From Membranipora membranacea (taxonomy: Eukaryota > Bryozoa > Gymnolaemata > Cheilostomatida > Membraniporidae): DNA of 64,000 nt. The translations under genes and the position numbers were made by a program. A model generated the notes under the pieces. It did no database searches. It saw only the letters and a program-made list of their open reading frames with translations, and was not told where the DNA came from. Shown here in pieces: positions 48,548 to 61,075 of this stretch. The stretch lies in NCBI GenBank assembly GCA_914767715.1, contig OU612071.1, positions 7,113,493-7,177,492 of the forward strand. The letters are read 5' to 3'. Within the stretch, counting starts at the first letter, position 1, and every line of letters starts with the position of its first letter.

Positions 48548-49097
48548 TCATTCAAAAAAAAATACCTCATACCGCTTATCCAAAAACAACATAACACCAA
48601 TTAGACTGTTGTCCCTGCTTGAATTTAAGCCTATGTTTGGAGGTGTCTCCTCTCCAGTAGGGTACTCTTTATCCCACGCAGCGTAGGAAAAAAGGTGCTG
48701 AAATGGGCGTATCATGCAAACCACAAAAGTTCTTCCATGATCAGCATCAGAATTATTGAAAAACCTGAGGGTTATTAGTTTTACAAATCTTTGGGGGTTT
48801 GAAAGCCAATTTATCTCAGTTTTAGTGATGAAATCCATACAAAATTCCAGGAAATGTGTCAACCAAACAGGCAGAAGTTGGTATATATGAGTATTCAACT
48901 ACCAAACTTGTTTCCCAAACTATGTCCCAATGAGGTTTCGATGATGCCGGTGCTGAATCAAACAGAATTTTTATCCTTCTACAAGCAGATTTCAAGATAA
49001 GCGCAATTCGGCTCTGTTTTTCTATATCTATATCTGAAGTTTTGTAAGTTTTTGCATGGGGTGTAAAATAGACTCCCCTAATTCGCTCAAGTATCAT
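48548..49097 (-). pseudogene. Unrecognised coding-like stretch in two frames
   Basis: From an ATG at 49095-49097, one frame reads MILERIRGVYFTPHAKTY to about 48900; a second frame carries on (WLTHFLEFCMDFITKTEI, then NNSDADHGRTFVVCMIRP) to 48566, where GAG|GTATTT could be a donor. The composition looks coding in both halves, and the switch lies near 48860-48900. It may be one exon with a frameshift or two exons. No family recognised. Confidence 0.35.
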
Positions 49098-49099
49098 TT

Positions 49100-51290
49100 T
49101 TAATATTTTATCTGTTGATTCAAACTCTTATACACAATAAGTGGCGATACAAATTTTGAGTTGTCTCCTCTCATTTTGCTAAAACAATTTGTTTGCTTTT
49201 TTATCTGCAAGCTCTTTTATGGGACTATGCTCCTTGGTAAATGAAACAAAGCCGTTATATATATATTTATATATCTGAATCATTCCCTATAGCCTGTCTT
49301 GAGAAGCTAATTAAGCTTTGTCGGTATTGAGGTGGGGGAGTTAGAATATAGCATGTCGACTTTAGCATTTGAAAAGACAGCTGTCGTCTCATAAAATCCG
49401 GAAGAAAAATATTTTAAATCTTGAATAAACTGGCTTAAAACTTGAAAATCCTGCAGTAGCAGGAGAGTTTTCACACAAAATTTTAGAAGGGTGCGATTTC
49501 TTTCATGAATTTGCCCCCCTCCCCCACCAACAAAGCTTTTCAAGACTAGTTAATACCCATACTTAGTCGAGGTCTAAGTAAAGCAATACAGCCAGAAAAG
49601 AATTTAACACAGAGATGAACTTTATTCACTGATTACACATCCAGCAAAGGCTGCAAAATGTATGTTACAGGGGACTGATTATTATTAATCAATGGCAAAA
49701 CCAATCGTGGTAATTTCCATTCACAGTCCAATAGTAAGGCCAGTTTTCTTTCACATATGTATAGTTGAGCCTTTGCATTTCGTAAGTCATCGAAGCTGTA
49801 ATGTGGATTATAATGGGCTGTTCGCACTTATGGAAAATGGAATTCCCAGTTTCCATAATATGAAACTGTTGTTAAGTTGTGTAATATCATAACTTGTCTG
49901 AACCGCCTCATAGTAAATCCTTGAAATTTGTTGTCTCTTGAATTCTTACCCTGAGAGGGTGTCGGAGTAGTCAATATTATTTCTTGTATAGGTTTCAATC
50001 ATCAGCACAATGAAATTACATGATCTAAGTTGAAACACAAAACATGAAATTTCATATCCCTGTCTTTTCTGTATCAAAATGAAGTGGCGTTGGATTGCCG
50101 AAACTTGGTTAAGGATTACAATACACCAATATTCGAGCCTCCAGGCTCTTTTCCAATCGCCGACCCACCCCTGCCGGGGAAGCAAATAGGGGAAATTAAC
50201 TTTGAAGACCATTGAAGTATTTATTCTAGCTCAGGTACATTTGTTGTTAGCTAAAATAACAGCTTAGATTGTTTCTTCTTTCAGTGCTGACTTAAAAAGT
50301 ATGGGTTTCCAATAACAATATAGAAGATGCGAACAGGGAGTTTGATAAGAAAACAAACAATCCACTGACTACACAGCTAAGTGGATGAAAGACAATGATC
50401 TTTGATCCAAACACAGACAGATTTGTATACATGATTTGAAACCTGTAGTGATTTCGGAAGTTGTGTGAATTAGTTGTTGACCCATTCATTTACCCTACAC
50501 CGCCACCCCCTGTCTGATGTCAGGACGGAGCCTAATTCTACAATCACAGCTCACAAGTTATTAGGACATACCTTGCCTCCCTAGACTCCGGCACAAGACT
50601 TCTCTCCTGTAAGCCACGTCAGTGAATGCCTAGGCTGCACTTGATCAATGCAGTGGAACACTCAAATATGATAGCATGTGTTTGGTTTCTATTGAACTGA
50701 TAAAATATTAAAAAATAGTTGTTTGAAAAGATTGAACAATGAACAATGACAAAAGTTATAGATTATATCAGGTTTCCCACTGAATTACCCAGGGTGACTG
50801 AATCAGCATGATGCAATCAAGGTTTTCAGCTTTGTCAATTGCATTAGTTGATTTTTTAGGAATAACATATGTAGGCATTGAGACGTGTTAGGACAGAGTA
50901 TCGCAGGAGATTATTCATAATGGAAGTTTTTGCGAAGTTTTCAAAACTACCTTCTAAATGAAAAATGCAAAGGAAATACTTCTAGTCACCCACTGCTAAC
51001 TAACTATGATCACAAACTATTCAACCATTACTCCTGAATAGACCATCATACAACAAAATAACCCTGTATTTGTTTTATAGAGTGGGATTAATTATCAGCA
51101 CCATGTTATGGAACAATGAATTTATTTTCTATCAACGACAGCATAAGTTACGCACCTTTTCTAAATATTCCGCCTAGTTAACTCTACGTCTACACTATCA
51201 CATGGAACTCTGTTTCATGCTCACAGAGCATTAGTCATTTTATCTGCAATCGCTCACCCAATGAAGAGGGAGTTCATTGCTCACCCTTTG
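49100..51290. other. Non-coding stretch upstream of the caspase
   Basis: Short ORFs only. An inverted pair flanks 49307-49545: aattaagctttgtcggtattgaggtggggg, and cccccaccaacaaagctttt further right. I see no gene. Confidence 0.4.
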
Positions 51291-51292
51291 CG

Positions 51293-51413
51293 AAGTTTGG
51301 TCCAGTTGCATGCATTCTGAGTTGCTCCCCTTCCACTGGTAACTCTGCAGGCCTTTTTGTAGGTGTGTCCAGTGGAGTGGAAGCAGCTCCGAATGCAGGC
51401 AAATGGACCAAAG
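51293..51413. mobile_element. Short palindromic MITE, copy 1
   Basis: Arms of about 60 nt: tttggtccagttgcatgcat at the left pairs with atgcaggcaaatggaccaaa at the right, and gttgctccccttccactgg with ccagtggagtggaagcagc. The same element occurs at 53750-53865. Confidence 0.75.
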
Positions 51414-52849
51414 TTTGTCTAGGGAAGGGGGCTCAAACTAGGAACCACAAAGTAATCTGTATGAGACGCTCAGATTATGAGCCATGTTGGCAACAGCACA
51501 CAAATTGAATCCAGTTAATGGTAGCAACGAACTAGTTAAATAAATTGTTAATGATACTTTTCCACAGCTAAATGGAGGTTTATTAATGGAGACTAGAATT
51601 CTTATTAGCAAAAATATTTCGGAAAAATACTTTATATGCATAGAAGTTTTTATGGCACCATGGTAGAGAAGCAACAGGCAACATTTCATAATTACTTAGA
51701 AATAGAACAACCTCACAAATTTCATTCCTGTAGGTTGCTATCACCAAATTATACTTTAGTTCATATTATTGGTCAAACCCAATACTTATTGTATTGTGAG
51801 AAGGTTTAGTTGCGCAACCAAAATTGGTTCATTATTGATTTACCAAACATTGAAAAAAGTAGAGGCTTTGATAAAATACACAAATATTTCAATAAAAAAA
51901 ACTAATTACAAAAAAATTATTAATTGCTATTGAAGAGCAAATATCCTACCAAGCTTATATCGAGACATAATGCTTGCTACAATCTCAATAAAAGGCAAAT
52001 GTATGGCACTAGAGTTGACTTTTTAGTAAATATCCAAAGTGTAGACAACTTCTGGCAAGAATATGGCACAACGCCACGGTAAGGAGTGAATACCGTTCTA
52101 TATGCAGTTCATTCCAAGAGCCCTTTTGGATGTGACCTTCACCTTTGAAGTAGAAAACTAAGGTGTGAGTATCTGCTTGAGTTTGCGACCTAAAAACAAT
52201 AGAAGGAAGTATGGTAGAATTAGAGAAATAATTCTCTAAGTTGGACATGCTTACGATAATAAAAATCAAGAAATACCAGTAGAGTGTGAATGGAAACTAG
52301 GAAGGGTATTATTGATAGTATATGAACTGGATATTGCAGTTATTCAATTAGATTGAAAAACTAACAGGCCAAGTAAAAATTGGCAATAAGAGCAGTAAAC
52401 AACAATACAGCGGGAAATAGGAGTTGTCTTATGATACTATTGAGTATATTACTTATTACTTATATTACTTAGTGGATTGTGTAACCAGGACGAAACATTC
52501 TAAAACTAGTATTCTTTTAGATTATGAAAATCCTGAGGGTATTTCAACAATTAAAATCAAGGAGCCATTTGAAGCTATAAGCTTGCTATCACTCCATTCA
52601 AACCCTGCACTATTTCGACTAAGTAATTCCAAAAATATGATAAAAATACGATGATTCTTAATTTATAAATTCATGACCTAAGAAAAGGTTCCAAATACAA
52701 TAATGAAGAGCATGAGGCTCTTTCCGAATGAACACACACTGATGACGTGATATACTATTGCATGTATATCTCTGATCGATAGAGAGTGAATCAATTCAGT
52801 TAGCATGAGAACCATCACAAGGAATTCGGTGTGATGACCCGTGTTAAAT

Positions 52850-52855
52850 TTTATT
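52850..52855 (-). terminator. Polyadenylation signal AATAAA
   Basis: It lies 110 nt downstream of the TAA at 52965 on the minus strand. Confidence 0.5.
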
Positions 52856-52964
52856 AATTAGGGGTGGGTAAATGTAAGGTACTGTACTAAATTGACTCTT
52901 TCCAAAGCTACTTTTTATGAGGAGGCGGACCTTACCTGTTAGACACACCCACTCAGTAATCCTG

Positions 52965-53127
52965 TTATAAATCGGCCATGATATTTATCCCAGCTAATGG
53001 CTGCTGTTGTTGTGGGTTAGGATTTCGTCCAATCGCTGACAAGGTATGCTCTAATACTCGGACTTCCTCTGCTTTAATACTGAGATACTGCTTATACATT
53101 CTCTTAACTCCAGCTGATGTCATCAAC
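52965..53127 (-). CDS. Terminal exon of an unidentified gene
   Basis: The acceptor ttctctacag enters in phase 2. 54 codons read LMTSAGVKRMYKQYLSIKAE, then EVRVLEHTLSAIGRNPNPQQ and end GINIMADL with TAA at 52965. The helical, charged sequence with clean C-terminus looks like a conserved intracellular protein. AATAAA on the minus strand at 52850-52855 gives a 110-nt 3' UTR. No upstream exon was found in the 3.4 kb to the right before the hAT element, so the intron may contain that element or the exon may be a stray copy. Not identified. Confidence 0.55.
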
Positions 53128-53696
53128 CTGTAGAGAAAATAAGAGGGAGGATAAAAAACAAGTAACTGAGGGGAAATTTTAAATCACAATGAAAGGGTGA
53201 TGTTTAAGAAAGGAATTGAGGTGTGGCGTTGAGTTTATCAAGTTGAGTAAAGAGACCTTACAAGGTCATCAGGGGCAGCAGAAGCGCTCCTTTGTCCACT
53301 GCTAGCAGGAAGTATAATGTCATTACCAGAGCTGTTTCAATGACCAGCAGTCATTGAAACAGGTTTAGTGCTGCACCTAGGATTGATAGGCCCTACCTAT
53401 ATATCAGAGTGATCTAACGCTCAGACCCAAACAGAGACTCACTCAAATTATCGGGCGACCGTCATATAATTTTTTCGACTTGTATCCTTCTGCAGATGAC
53501 TATGATACTGAATGTGGCAAAAACCTGCCTGTACCTGAAAACTGGGACTTTCCGCTGTGCTGGAAATTTCACACAGTTTCCTAAGGGAAGACTAAGCTTA
53601 TTTATCTATCTATGTGTCTGCATCAGGATTAGTGTCAATCTATCAGGTTTTGTCTCACCACATACTCTGACCATAAACAATAACAGGGGCGTGTAT

Positions 53697-53717
53697 GTGT
53701 GTGTGTGTGTGTGTGTG
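53697..53717. repeat. (GT)n microsatellite
   Basis: About ten GT units with one interruption (gtat). It lies next to the second palindromic MITE. Confidence 0.9.
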
Positions 53718-53749
53718 ACGGACAAGACATTATTGCAGAGTATGGTTAT

Positions 53750-53865
53750 CAAGTTTGGTCCATTTGCCTGTATTCCGAGTTGCTCCCGATCCACTGGTCA
53801 CGCCGCAGGCAAAAGGACCAATAATTAACTACCAATGGCGTGGATGGGAGCAACAGGAATGCAGG
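53750..53865. mobile_element. Short palindromic MITE, copy 2
   Basis: Shares tttggtccatttgcctg, gagttgctcc and cactggt with 51293-51413. The arms are less perfect; the right half is diverged or recombined (ggagcaacaggaatgcag). Confidence 0.65.
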
Positions 53866-54810
53866 GGATCGGATTAAACATGATCTATGGTCTTTCTTAT
53901 TCTGTGATGGTAGGCAAACGTAGGAACTTTTGGCTGGGTGACTATAGTCTCCCTCATCAGCATATCAAGGTGTGTGTTTATATGTGACCGCAGAACAATT
54001 GAATGTGGAAATTCGACAGGTAATTATGATGTGTATGGTCCAGTCTTGAATTCCCAGATCTAACACTCCCAACAAAAAAAACAGACTAAGCTCTCATATC
54101 AGCAAGCAAATGCAAAAAAATTGTAATCAAATTCAATGTCATCTCAAGTTTAGAGCTTCTAGTCAAGGAATAATATATCAGATCATCTCTATGATGAAAT
54201 CAGAAAATGCTTCATTTTTTGCATTGCTTCAGAACCTCAATAATATTGCAACAGTCACTGTTGTATATACAGATCAGATTTAATTTGTTACGTTTGTCTA
54301 GCCTAAGAACCTCAAAACCACAATAACATATTAGTTCAGGGATGACTGGCAATAACCCTTATACCTGCGATTAATTTTTTGTAAGTTTCAGGCTTATGAT
54401 GATAAAGTAGGTGCAAAAAAAGCACAATTTTTTGCCAATATAATTATTCTGACTGTTTACCGTCTACTCAAAACTAATGGAGTGAGATACCTCATACATT
54501 TGAAATTATCTAACTAGCGCAAAAAATGAGAACCAAATCACTGTGAGGAAATGTGGCAAATCACCAAGTATCTTATTTTCTTTGGAAAAGTTTTTGCTTC
54601 TAGAACATAACGAAGGCTGCCATTGACCAATTCTATCTAATGTTAACATGGGTCATTCAAGTGAAAATGTTATGTTCAAAACCCTGATCTTGGCAGACCC
54701 TGTACAGTATGGACCTCCCAGGTAGAGCTAGGCTTATCGCAGACCCCCCCCCCCCTAGGTTGAGAGTGAGCCTTCAAAGGACAATAACATTTTGGTCAAT
54801 AGCTCAGTCT

Positions 54811-54935
54811 GAATGTGGCTTCCCCCGTCTTATCATTAGAAGGGGAGCGAACCCCAATACTCACATTCCGGATGTAGCTTCCCCCGTCCTATCATTGGAA
54901 AGGGAGCGAACCCCAATAGCTCACTGTCTGGATGT
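54811..54935. repeat. Tandem duplication of a 65-bp unit
   Basis: Two adjacent copies share ggcttcccccgtcttatcat / agcttcccccgtcctatcat and ggagcgaaccccaata, followed by the start of a third (ggatgttggct). An 11-base C-run lies just upstream at about 54745. Confidence 0.8.
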
Positions 54936-55557
54936 TGGCTATAACCAAGGAATTAACTCCTTGCATTGACCTAAAGTATAATATGACAGTATTTTGATCA
55001 ATGTGTCAACTAACTAACATTCCGAGTGTGAACCCAGATAGGAGTGTATCTGTGTCTTCAAACAGAATATACGGCAGATTGACACACCCTCCCTCCACTT
55101 TGGAGACTTGTGCCAACTTCATGGCAAGGAAACAATGCCGAAGACCAACAAAGTGTCAGGGTACAGCATATAGTACTGCGGATACCACTGCACAACACAC
55201 AGGTTTTCAGCTTGAAACTAAGAGCAAAGCGCTGTTTCGATCTGTTGTCTCTATGGACCTATTTAAATTGAATACCAAAAGGTATTTTGATCGCACTTAA
55301 TTCTCTGACTCCATGATTAAAATGGCTGACCAAATGCTGGTGCCTGCATTAGGCCTACTCATTATATTTCCGCGCCAGGATTCTAGATTTTTGTGAGGAT
55401 ATGACACAAAAGGGCAGAAAACAGTATCACCGAAATGATCATTCCAACTCAAATGGGGTTGATGTGCCGTGCTCTTCATGATAGCACCATTTTTATAGAG
55501 GAAAAATTGGAATGGGAGAGGGCAATTGTTTGATGAGTTTGTTGGCTAGGCTAGCCC

Positions 55558-55790
55558 TGTTTATGACAAAACAGAGGGTGGGCTGCCCCTAAAGAGGGCA
55601 AGTTGCCCGAAGTCCTCATACTGAGAGTGTGATACATCCTAGTAAACTAGAATGCATCCTAGAGGTGAGGCAATGGTGGACCCCCTAATCGTGAGTGTGC
55701 AGCAAGCTGCCAGAAACTGAAACAGGTACTAATCAGCCATTGGCCATGACACTTTGATCTTAGCCAATAGGCCGAGAAGCAATGTTTGGC
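55558..55790. repeat. Interspersed repeat family, copy 3 (best preserved)
   Basis: Begins ccctgtttatgacaaaacag as copy 1 does and ends ccaataggccgagaagcaat as copy 2 does, so it spans the full unit of about 230 bp. It is non-coding and has no evident tRNA head or terminal repeats. Confidence 0.75.
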
Positions 55791-56572
55791 TAGGCTAGCT
55801 ACAAAGGCTGTGGAATGTTTGGTTTACATTGAAACAGGCTCAAGTTAACATTGGTGGTTGAACATGAGTGTGAAGTGAGTGTGGAATGTTGGTTTAGGGT
55901 CTTTACTTGCTCAAGGTTTAACAACCGAGCTCTGAGCCAAATCAAAATGACATTGAAGTAAAACACGTGTATGATCAAAGAACAACTCGTTAGCCTGCTA
56001 GGGCCGTACGGCTATAGAGTAGCCTAGTGTAGGAGGAGGAAGAGGAAGAGCAATTTTAGAGATGGCTGCGGAATCTACATTCAATAAAATCGGACAGACA
56101 GAGAGAACAAGAAGTGTAAGGGTGAAGTGGTAAAACTGAAATCAGACACCCGGCAGATAGACTGTTCTTGTTGGTTATTTCGTCGTAGCTTTTGAAACAA
56201 TTTTTGTGTCAGACCGTGACAACAACTTTTACGTAATCTGAAATGTTTTTAGCATATTTCTTACCCAGAGCACCCAGTGATCCTCTTTTATCATCACATG
56301 GTAATATCGGATCTGATAATAAAACTCAACTCAATAATTCAAAGGGTCTGACATGACGCCCAAAAGGGGGCGAAAATAATTTGCAACGAAACTGTATAAA
56401 GAACATGGTCCTGTTTGTGAATATCAACCTAGCTTTTACGTTAAGGGCTATTAACTAACTGGACACGCCACATGTGTCTGCCTGAATCATCTTCTAATAT
56501 ACTTTTTATCAATGTTGGCCTAGGGATATGGTGATAGTAAGATTATGTGGTGTGTGGAGTTAAGTTAAGTGA

Positions 56573-56580
56573 CAAGTCAT
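56573..56580. repeat. Left target-site duplication of the hAT element
   Basis: caagtcat, against ctagtcat at 61076-61083 on the other side (7 of 8 bases match). Eight bases is the expected size for hAT. Confidence 0.75.
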
Positions 56581-59500
56581 CATACCTGTCAACCCTCCCG
56601 GTTTGGCCGGGAGTCTCCCTGAATTGGAGCAATCCTCCCTGAATTCTCCCTGAATTGAGAAAATGTTGGATTTTCTTTCATCAAGTGAAATATTTTTGAT
56701 TACCTTGGATACAAATCGGATATACTGACAGAAATAGGTACTAAACCTGAGTAGTGTCGTAATACAGCAGTCTCATTGGTCATAATCACAAATCCTACAA
56801 CCTAATTGGCCAGAAAATTTCTGACAATCTAACAGATTTCCCACTTTTGAATGTTTGTTGCAAAAATTGTTTCCTGTGTGAAAGCAAGGGTGAGAAAGTT
56901 TTTTTCATTCATTCAAAGACTCAAACTCTGTTTTCTTCCACTAACTTGTAGGCTACTACCACCCACAACTGTCCATGGCCTCTTCGAGCAAGAAACCCAA
57001 ATATTTATGCAAATATAGCAAAGCCTGGGAATCCAAGTTTTCGTTTGTGAAGCCATCCAAATGTGGCTCCACTCATGCTCTGTGCACCATCTGTAAATGT
57101 GATGTGAAAATTACTCATGGGGGTGCAAATGATCTCACCCAGCATGCCAAAAGTAAGGGCCACATAGAGACAGAGAGGATGCTTCTCAGCAGCAAGTCAA
57201 TATCTGATTTCTTTCCTTCTAAGTCAGATATACAAACAAAGGTGAGTGGGAATGACTGGAGTGAGTGAGTGGCAGTGGCCCACAATCTTATCCATGATCA
57301 TCAAGCCAAAACCAACCAACAACACCCCTGCTTTGGCTTGGCTTGGATCATGGATGGGGGCCACTCAGATAGCCTGCGCATCCACACAGACAGCTACTCA
57401 GCCTCAATCTCTAGCATGATAATAACAACGATGATGAAGAATATGGCTGTTCAGTTCACACTAATCACAAAACATTTGTGGTGTGGAATATATTATCTTG
57501 TCATATTAGATCTTTGTTATGTTATGAAATTTGTCAAACGCCAGTGGATGATGGGTGGGTGGTGGGTGACATGGTGAGTCTCTCTGTCAATCACGCTCAC
57601 GCCTCTTCCACATTCTACAGGTTACTAATGCTGAGGGGTTATTCTCTATGATGATTGCCCAGCACAACTGCAGCTTCAGTCTGGCTGATCACTTCTCGGA
57701 TCTGGCGCCACTGATGTTTCCAGACTCGGAGATTGCAAAGCGGTACGGATGACGCCGCACAAAAACTATGGCGATGATACGAGGTAGGTTGATTGATTTA
57801 GCCTACGGAAATGTCACTTAATAATTTTTGGACTATGATTCTGCTCTCCTACGGACTGCTTTGATCTCCAAACACCAGGATTCCATGATCAAAGCAGTCT
57901 GTAAGAGAAACTTGTAGGCTATAGTAACTTTCTAAACCTTCGCCCTGCATTTATTTATAGAGGGTTTCGCTCCGGAGTTCAACAAGAGCGTGAGTGAGCT
58001 CTGCCGCACCTAGTTCTTTGGTTTGATGTGTGATGAGACGACAGACCGGGGTGTTGACAAACAGCTTGTTATTCTAGCTCGACTCTGTGTGGCTGGTAAG
58101 GTGGTGACCAGGTTCATCGACATGCCCACCTGCAATCGCAGCACCGCTCAGGACTTGTTCGATGCGCTGAACGAAAGCTTGAGGTGAGCAACATGAGTGG
58201 GCCCAGACACAATTACAGTAGGCCTAAAAAACAATACAATGGCATTTTCGAACCCTCCGCACACCACAATATACCTATCAGCCATTTACTGGCCACTTGC
58301 TATGGCAACTAGCCGTGATTATAATATTGATCGGTACAACGCGGAAGGACTTACAAATAATGTTAATTATTTCATTACCTTTTCAGCGTAGATTTTACTA
58401 AATATACACATGGTAAGTATTATCGCTGTGTGGTGCGGTAAATATTGGTAACACTGGGCCAGGGCTGGCGTTTCTGCAAACCATGAAATAAATATGAAGA
58501 TAAATCAAATGTGAGGGTAATATTCGCAGCAGCAGCAGGGTAATTGAAACTTAGATTGATTTATGTTTTTCAATGATAACCTTTCCTGTCAATTCTCACC
58601 ATGCTATCTAACCCTTCAGCAGCGAGTGTATGTGTGCACCTTTCACTTTCATCAATTCCTAGTAATACAATAACTTACTGCCAATACTATTTGTTGACTA
58701 TGTACCGGCCGTACAACCACCTCTTTAGCTACACAAAGCTATACTAGAAAGACTCTGTTTTTTAATTTTTTGAAGTTCTCGGGAAATTCCATGGACGAAC
58801 GTCATCGCCTTCAATTCAGACAACTGCTCCGTGATGAAAGGAGTCCGCAGCGGAGTAATAGCCAAGATCGAGGAGGTGCAGCCCAACATCATTGATGTGG
58901 GATGCATCTGCCACCTGTCAAACTTAGCTGTGGGTGCGTCTCTGAAGAACTCACTGTTCGACGTCGACAGGTTTCTCTGCAATCTCTGCAAGTACTTCAA
59001 CCAAAGGTAGGCTTATGACTCTCTCTCTCTCACCCTCAATGTAAGTTTGATGACTTCGCGTGATTGTAATCTTAGTTGCCATGCAATTTTGTTTGTATAG
59101 CTGTAGCATGAGCTTGTCTCAATCTTTAACTATATTGGTAAGTGACAATTCATTGCTAGGCTAAATTCGGTAAGTAGCTAATAAGTTATATGTTGGATTT
59201 GTTTGGTTGTCAGCTCTAAGAGATGTGAAGAGCTGAAGGAGTTCCAGCGGTTCGTGGGAGTGGAGGAAAAGACCCTCATCAAACACTGCCCAACACGCTG
59301 GCAACATGCGGAAATGTATCATTCGGGTGATAGACCAACACGCTGCCCTCAGATCATTCTTCCAGGCCCAAAAGGACGTGGACGATCCCCGCAGCAAGGT
59401 AGCAGATATATTCAAGACCTTGGACGACCCCCTGCACTTCCTGAAGACGGTGTTGCTGCCATATTACAACTTCAACGCGAAGTTCCAGGTGAGGTGACTA

Positions 59501-61075
59501 TCTTTTCAATGCTATGCAGTATTAGAGACGAAGGTAACTCAAAATTGTCTCAACATCATTGTGACTGGCTTGCATAGCGATGATTTTGAGATTATTTTTG
59601 GTGTGGGTTATATAATTGCCGTCTCACTGTAGGGTGAAGAGGTGCTCATCATGGATCTCCACGGATCGATGGTGAAGCTGGTGAAGACCGTTCTCTCCCA
59701 ATACGTGCCGGTCGGACTGATCCGGGCTCATGGGGGGGATCTGCGAGAGATTGCCCCTGTACATGATCTGCGGGCTGATCAGCTCAGTGACGGTGAACTA
59801 TTTGTGGGGACGGAGGCCAGGGTGCTGCTGACAGCTTTGGAGGAGGACACGGCCCCAGCTCAGATCAGCAAGCTTCTCAGGTAGGCCATAGATGCAATGG
59901 TTAGGCTAAATTATTGGTATGACTATTCAGCAAAAGATGTGATGGACTTCTGCTTTTGTAGACTATTCAAACCAGTGGCGTTCTTTTGCAGTGCTGTACG
60001 GTGCTTCTATGAGCAAGGAGTCCGAAAGATGCTGAAGATCCTCCCTCTCTCAGAAAAGGTGCTGCAGCTGGTGCCGGCAGCAGACCCAGCACATAAGGAG
60101 GAATTCAGCGCCCACCAGATCCAGACTCTGGCTAAAAAACTGAACATCCATACAGACTCGGAGGCGTGCACACAGAATGGATTCAGCATCAGTTTGATGG
60201 CGACTCACCACCATCATCAGGTGATGTAGTATCATTCTGGCATCAGGCAGCCTCCATCTAGCCTAATCTGAGTGTGGTTATGAAAGCTCTGCTGTGCATT
60301 CCCCACAGCAATGCACAGTCAGAGCGGGCATTCTCTATGTTGAAGAAGGTGTTCACCGATCAGCGGGCAGATCTCTGCAAAGAGACTGTTAATGCCCTGA
60401 TGTCAGAGAAGATGAACACTGATGTGTGCTGTCACAAGACATCTCTCGACTCAACCATGCAGCAGAAACTCAAGCATGCTGCTTTCACATACAATGAGAA
60501 GCATGGCTCTTACACCACCACTGACTAACTATTATTATTATGAACTCTATTATCGTATGCTGATCAGGTATGCTCATACAGTAAGACAATATGAACATAC
60601 AAATGGAGATCATGCCGACATTTGGTGTAAAAAATTGCACTAAATTGATACACAACAAGCCAAAACTGAATTTACACCACAAATTGACTATCAACTACGG
60701 ACATTCCTTATATTTAATAATTCAGATATTGTGTGCACTTCATCCCAACATATCTCATCCCATCTTTATTTTGATAAGCAATAGCCCAGCCCAGGGCTTC
60801 TCCATGATAACTCTTTGTTAAAATCTGAATAGAATAATTGTACAATACGAAACAATTTGCAATTTATTACTAAATAATTCTCTGCCTACTCTGTACCATA
60901 GTGTTATTAGTGTGTAGGCCCTATTCATCTCATCTTACCCCATTTTTCTTCATTTTAATAACCAAATAGCCCAGGGCCTCTGCCCCGCACCCCGCTGTTG
61001 GGGGGCAACCTCCCAAACCCCCTCGTCGGATTAAGGTAAGTCCCTGTGAAGATTCCTTGGAGGTTGACAGGTATG
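56581..61075 (+). mobile_element. hAT DNA transposon, 4.5 kb, disabled
   Basis: The termini CATACCTGTCAACC at the left and GGTTGACAGGTATG at the right are perfect inverted repeats over 14 bases, and 8-bp target duplications flank them. Inside is one transposase gene of about eight exons with a BED zinc finger and the hAT dimerisation region. The element is complete in structure but its gene has at least two stops and one frameshift. It is typical of the ZBED/ZNF862-like hAT lineage by eye. Confidence 0.85.
56975..60528 (+). pseudogene. hAT transposase (BED finger type) with introns, broken
   Basis: Exons from splice motifs and phase: 56975-57241, 57621-57783, 57961-58183, 58776-59006, 59214-59488, 59633-59880, 59992-60220 and 60309-60528. 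The first has a BED finger (CTICKCDVKITHGGANDL, QHAKSKGH). FSLADHFSDLAPLMFPDSEI and GLMCDETTDRG mark the catalytic-core region with an acidic motif, and FNSDNCSVMKGV holds a second acidic motif. The last exon has SNAQSERAFSMLKKV, the hAT dimerisation signature, and ends TYNEKHGSYTTTD. Lesions: TGA in exon 2 at 57751-57753, TAG in exon 3 at about 58012, and a shift near 59312 after CPTRW. It cannot make full transposase as read. Confidence 0.85.

Noticed and set aside
54709-55300. Two plus-strand ORFs (86 and 99 codons) as a gene
   Set aside because: The first overlaps a poly-C run and a 65-bp tandem repeat; the second has no domain and no splice support.
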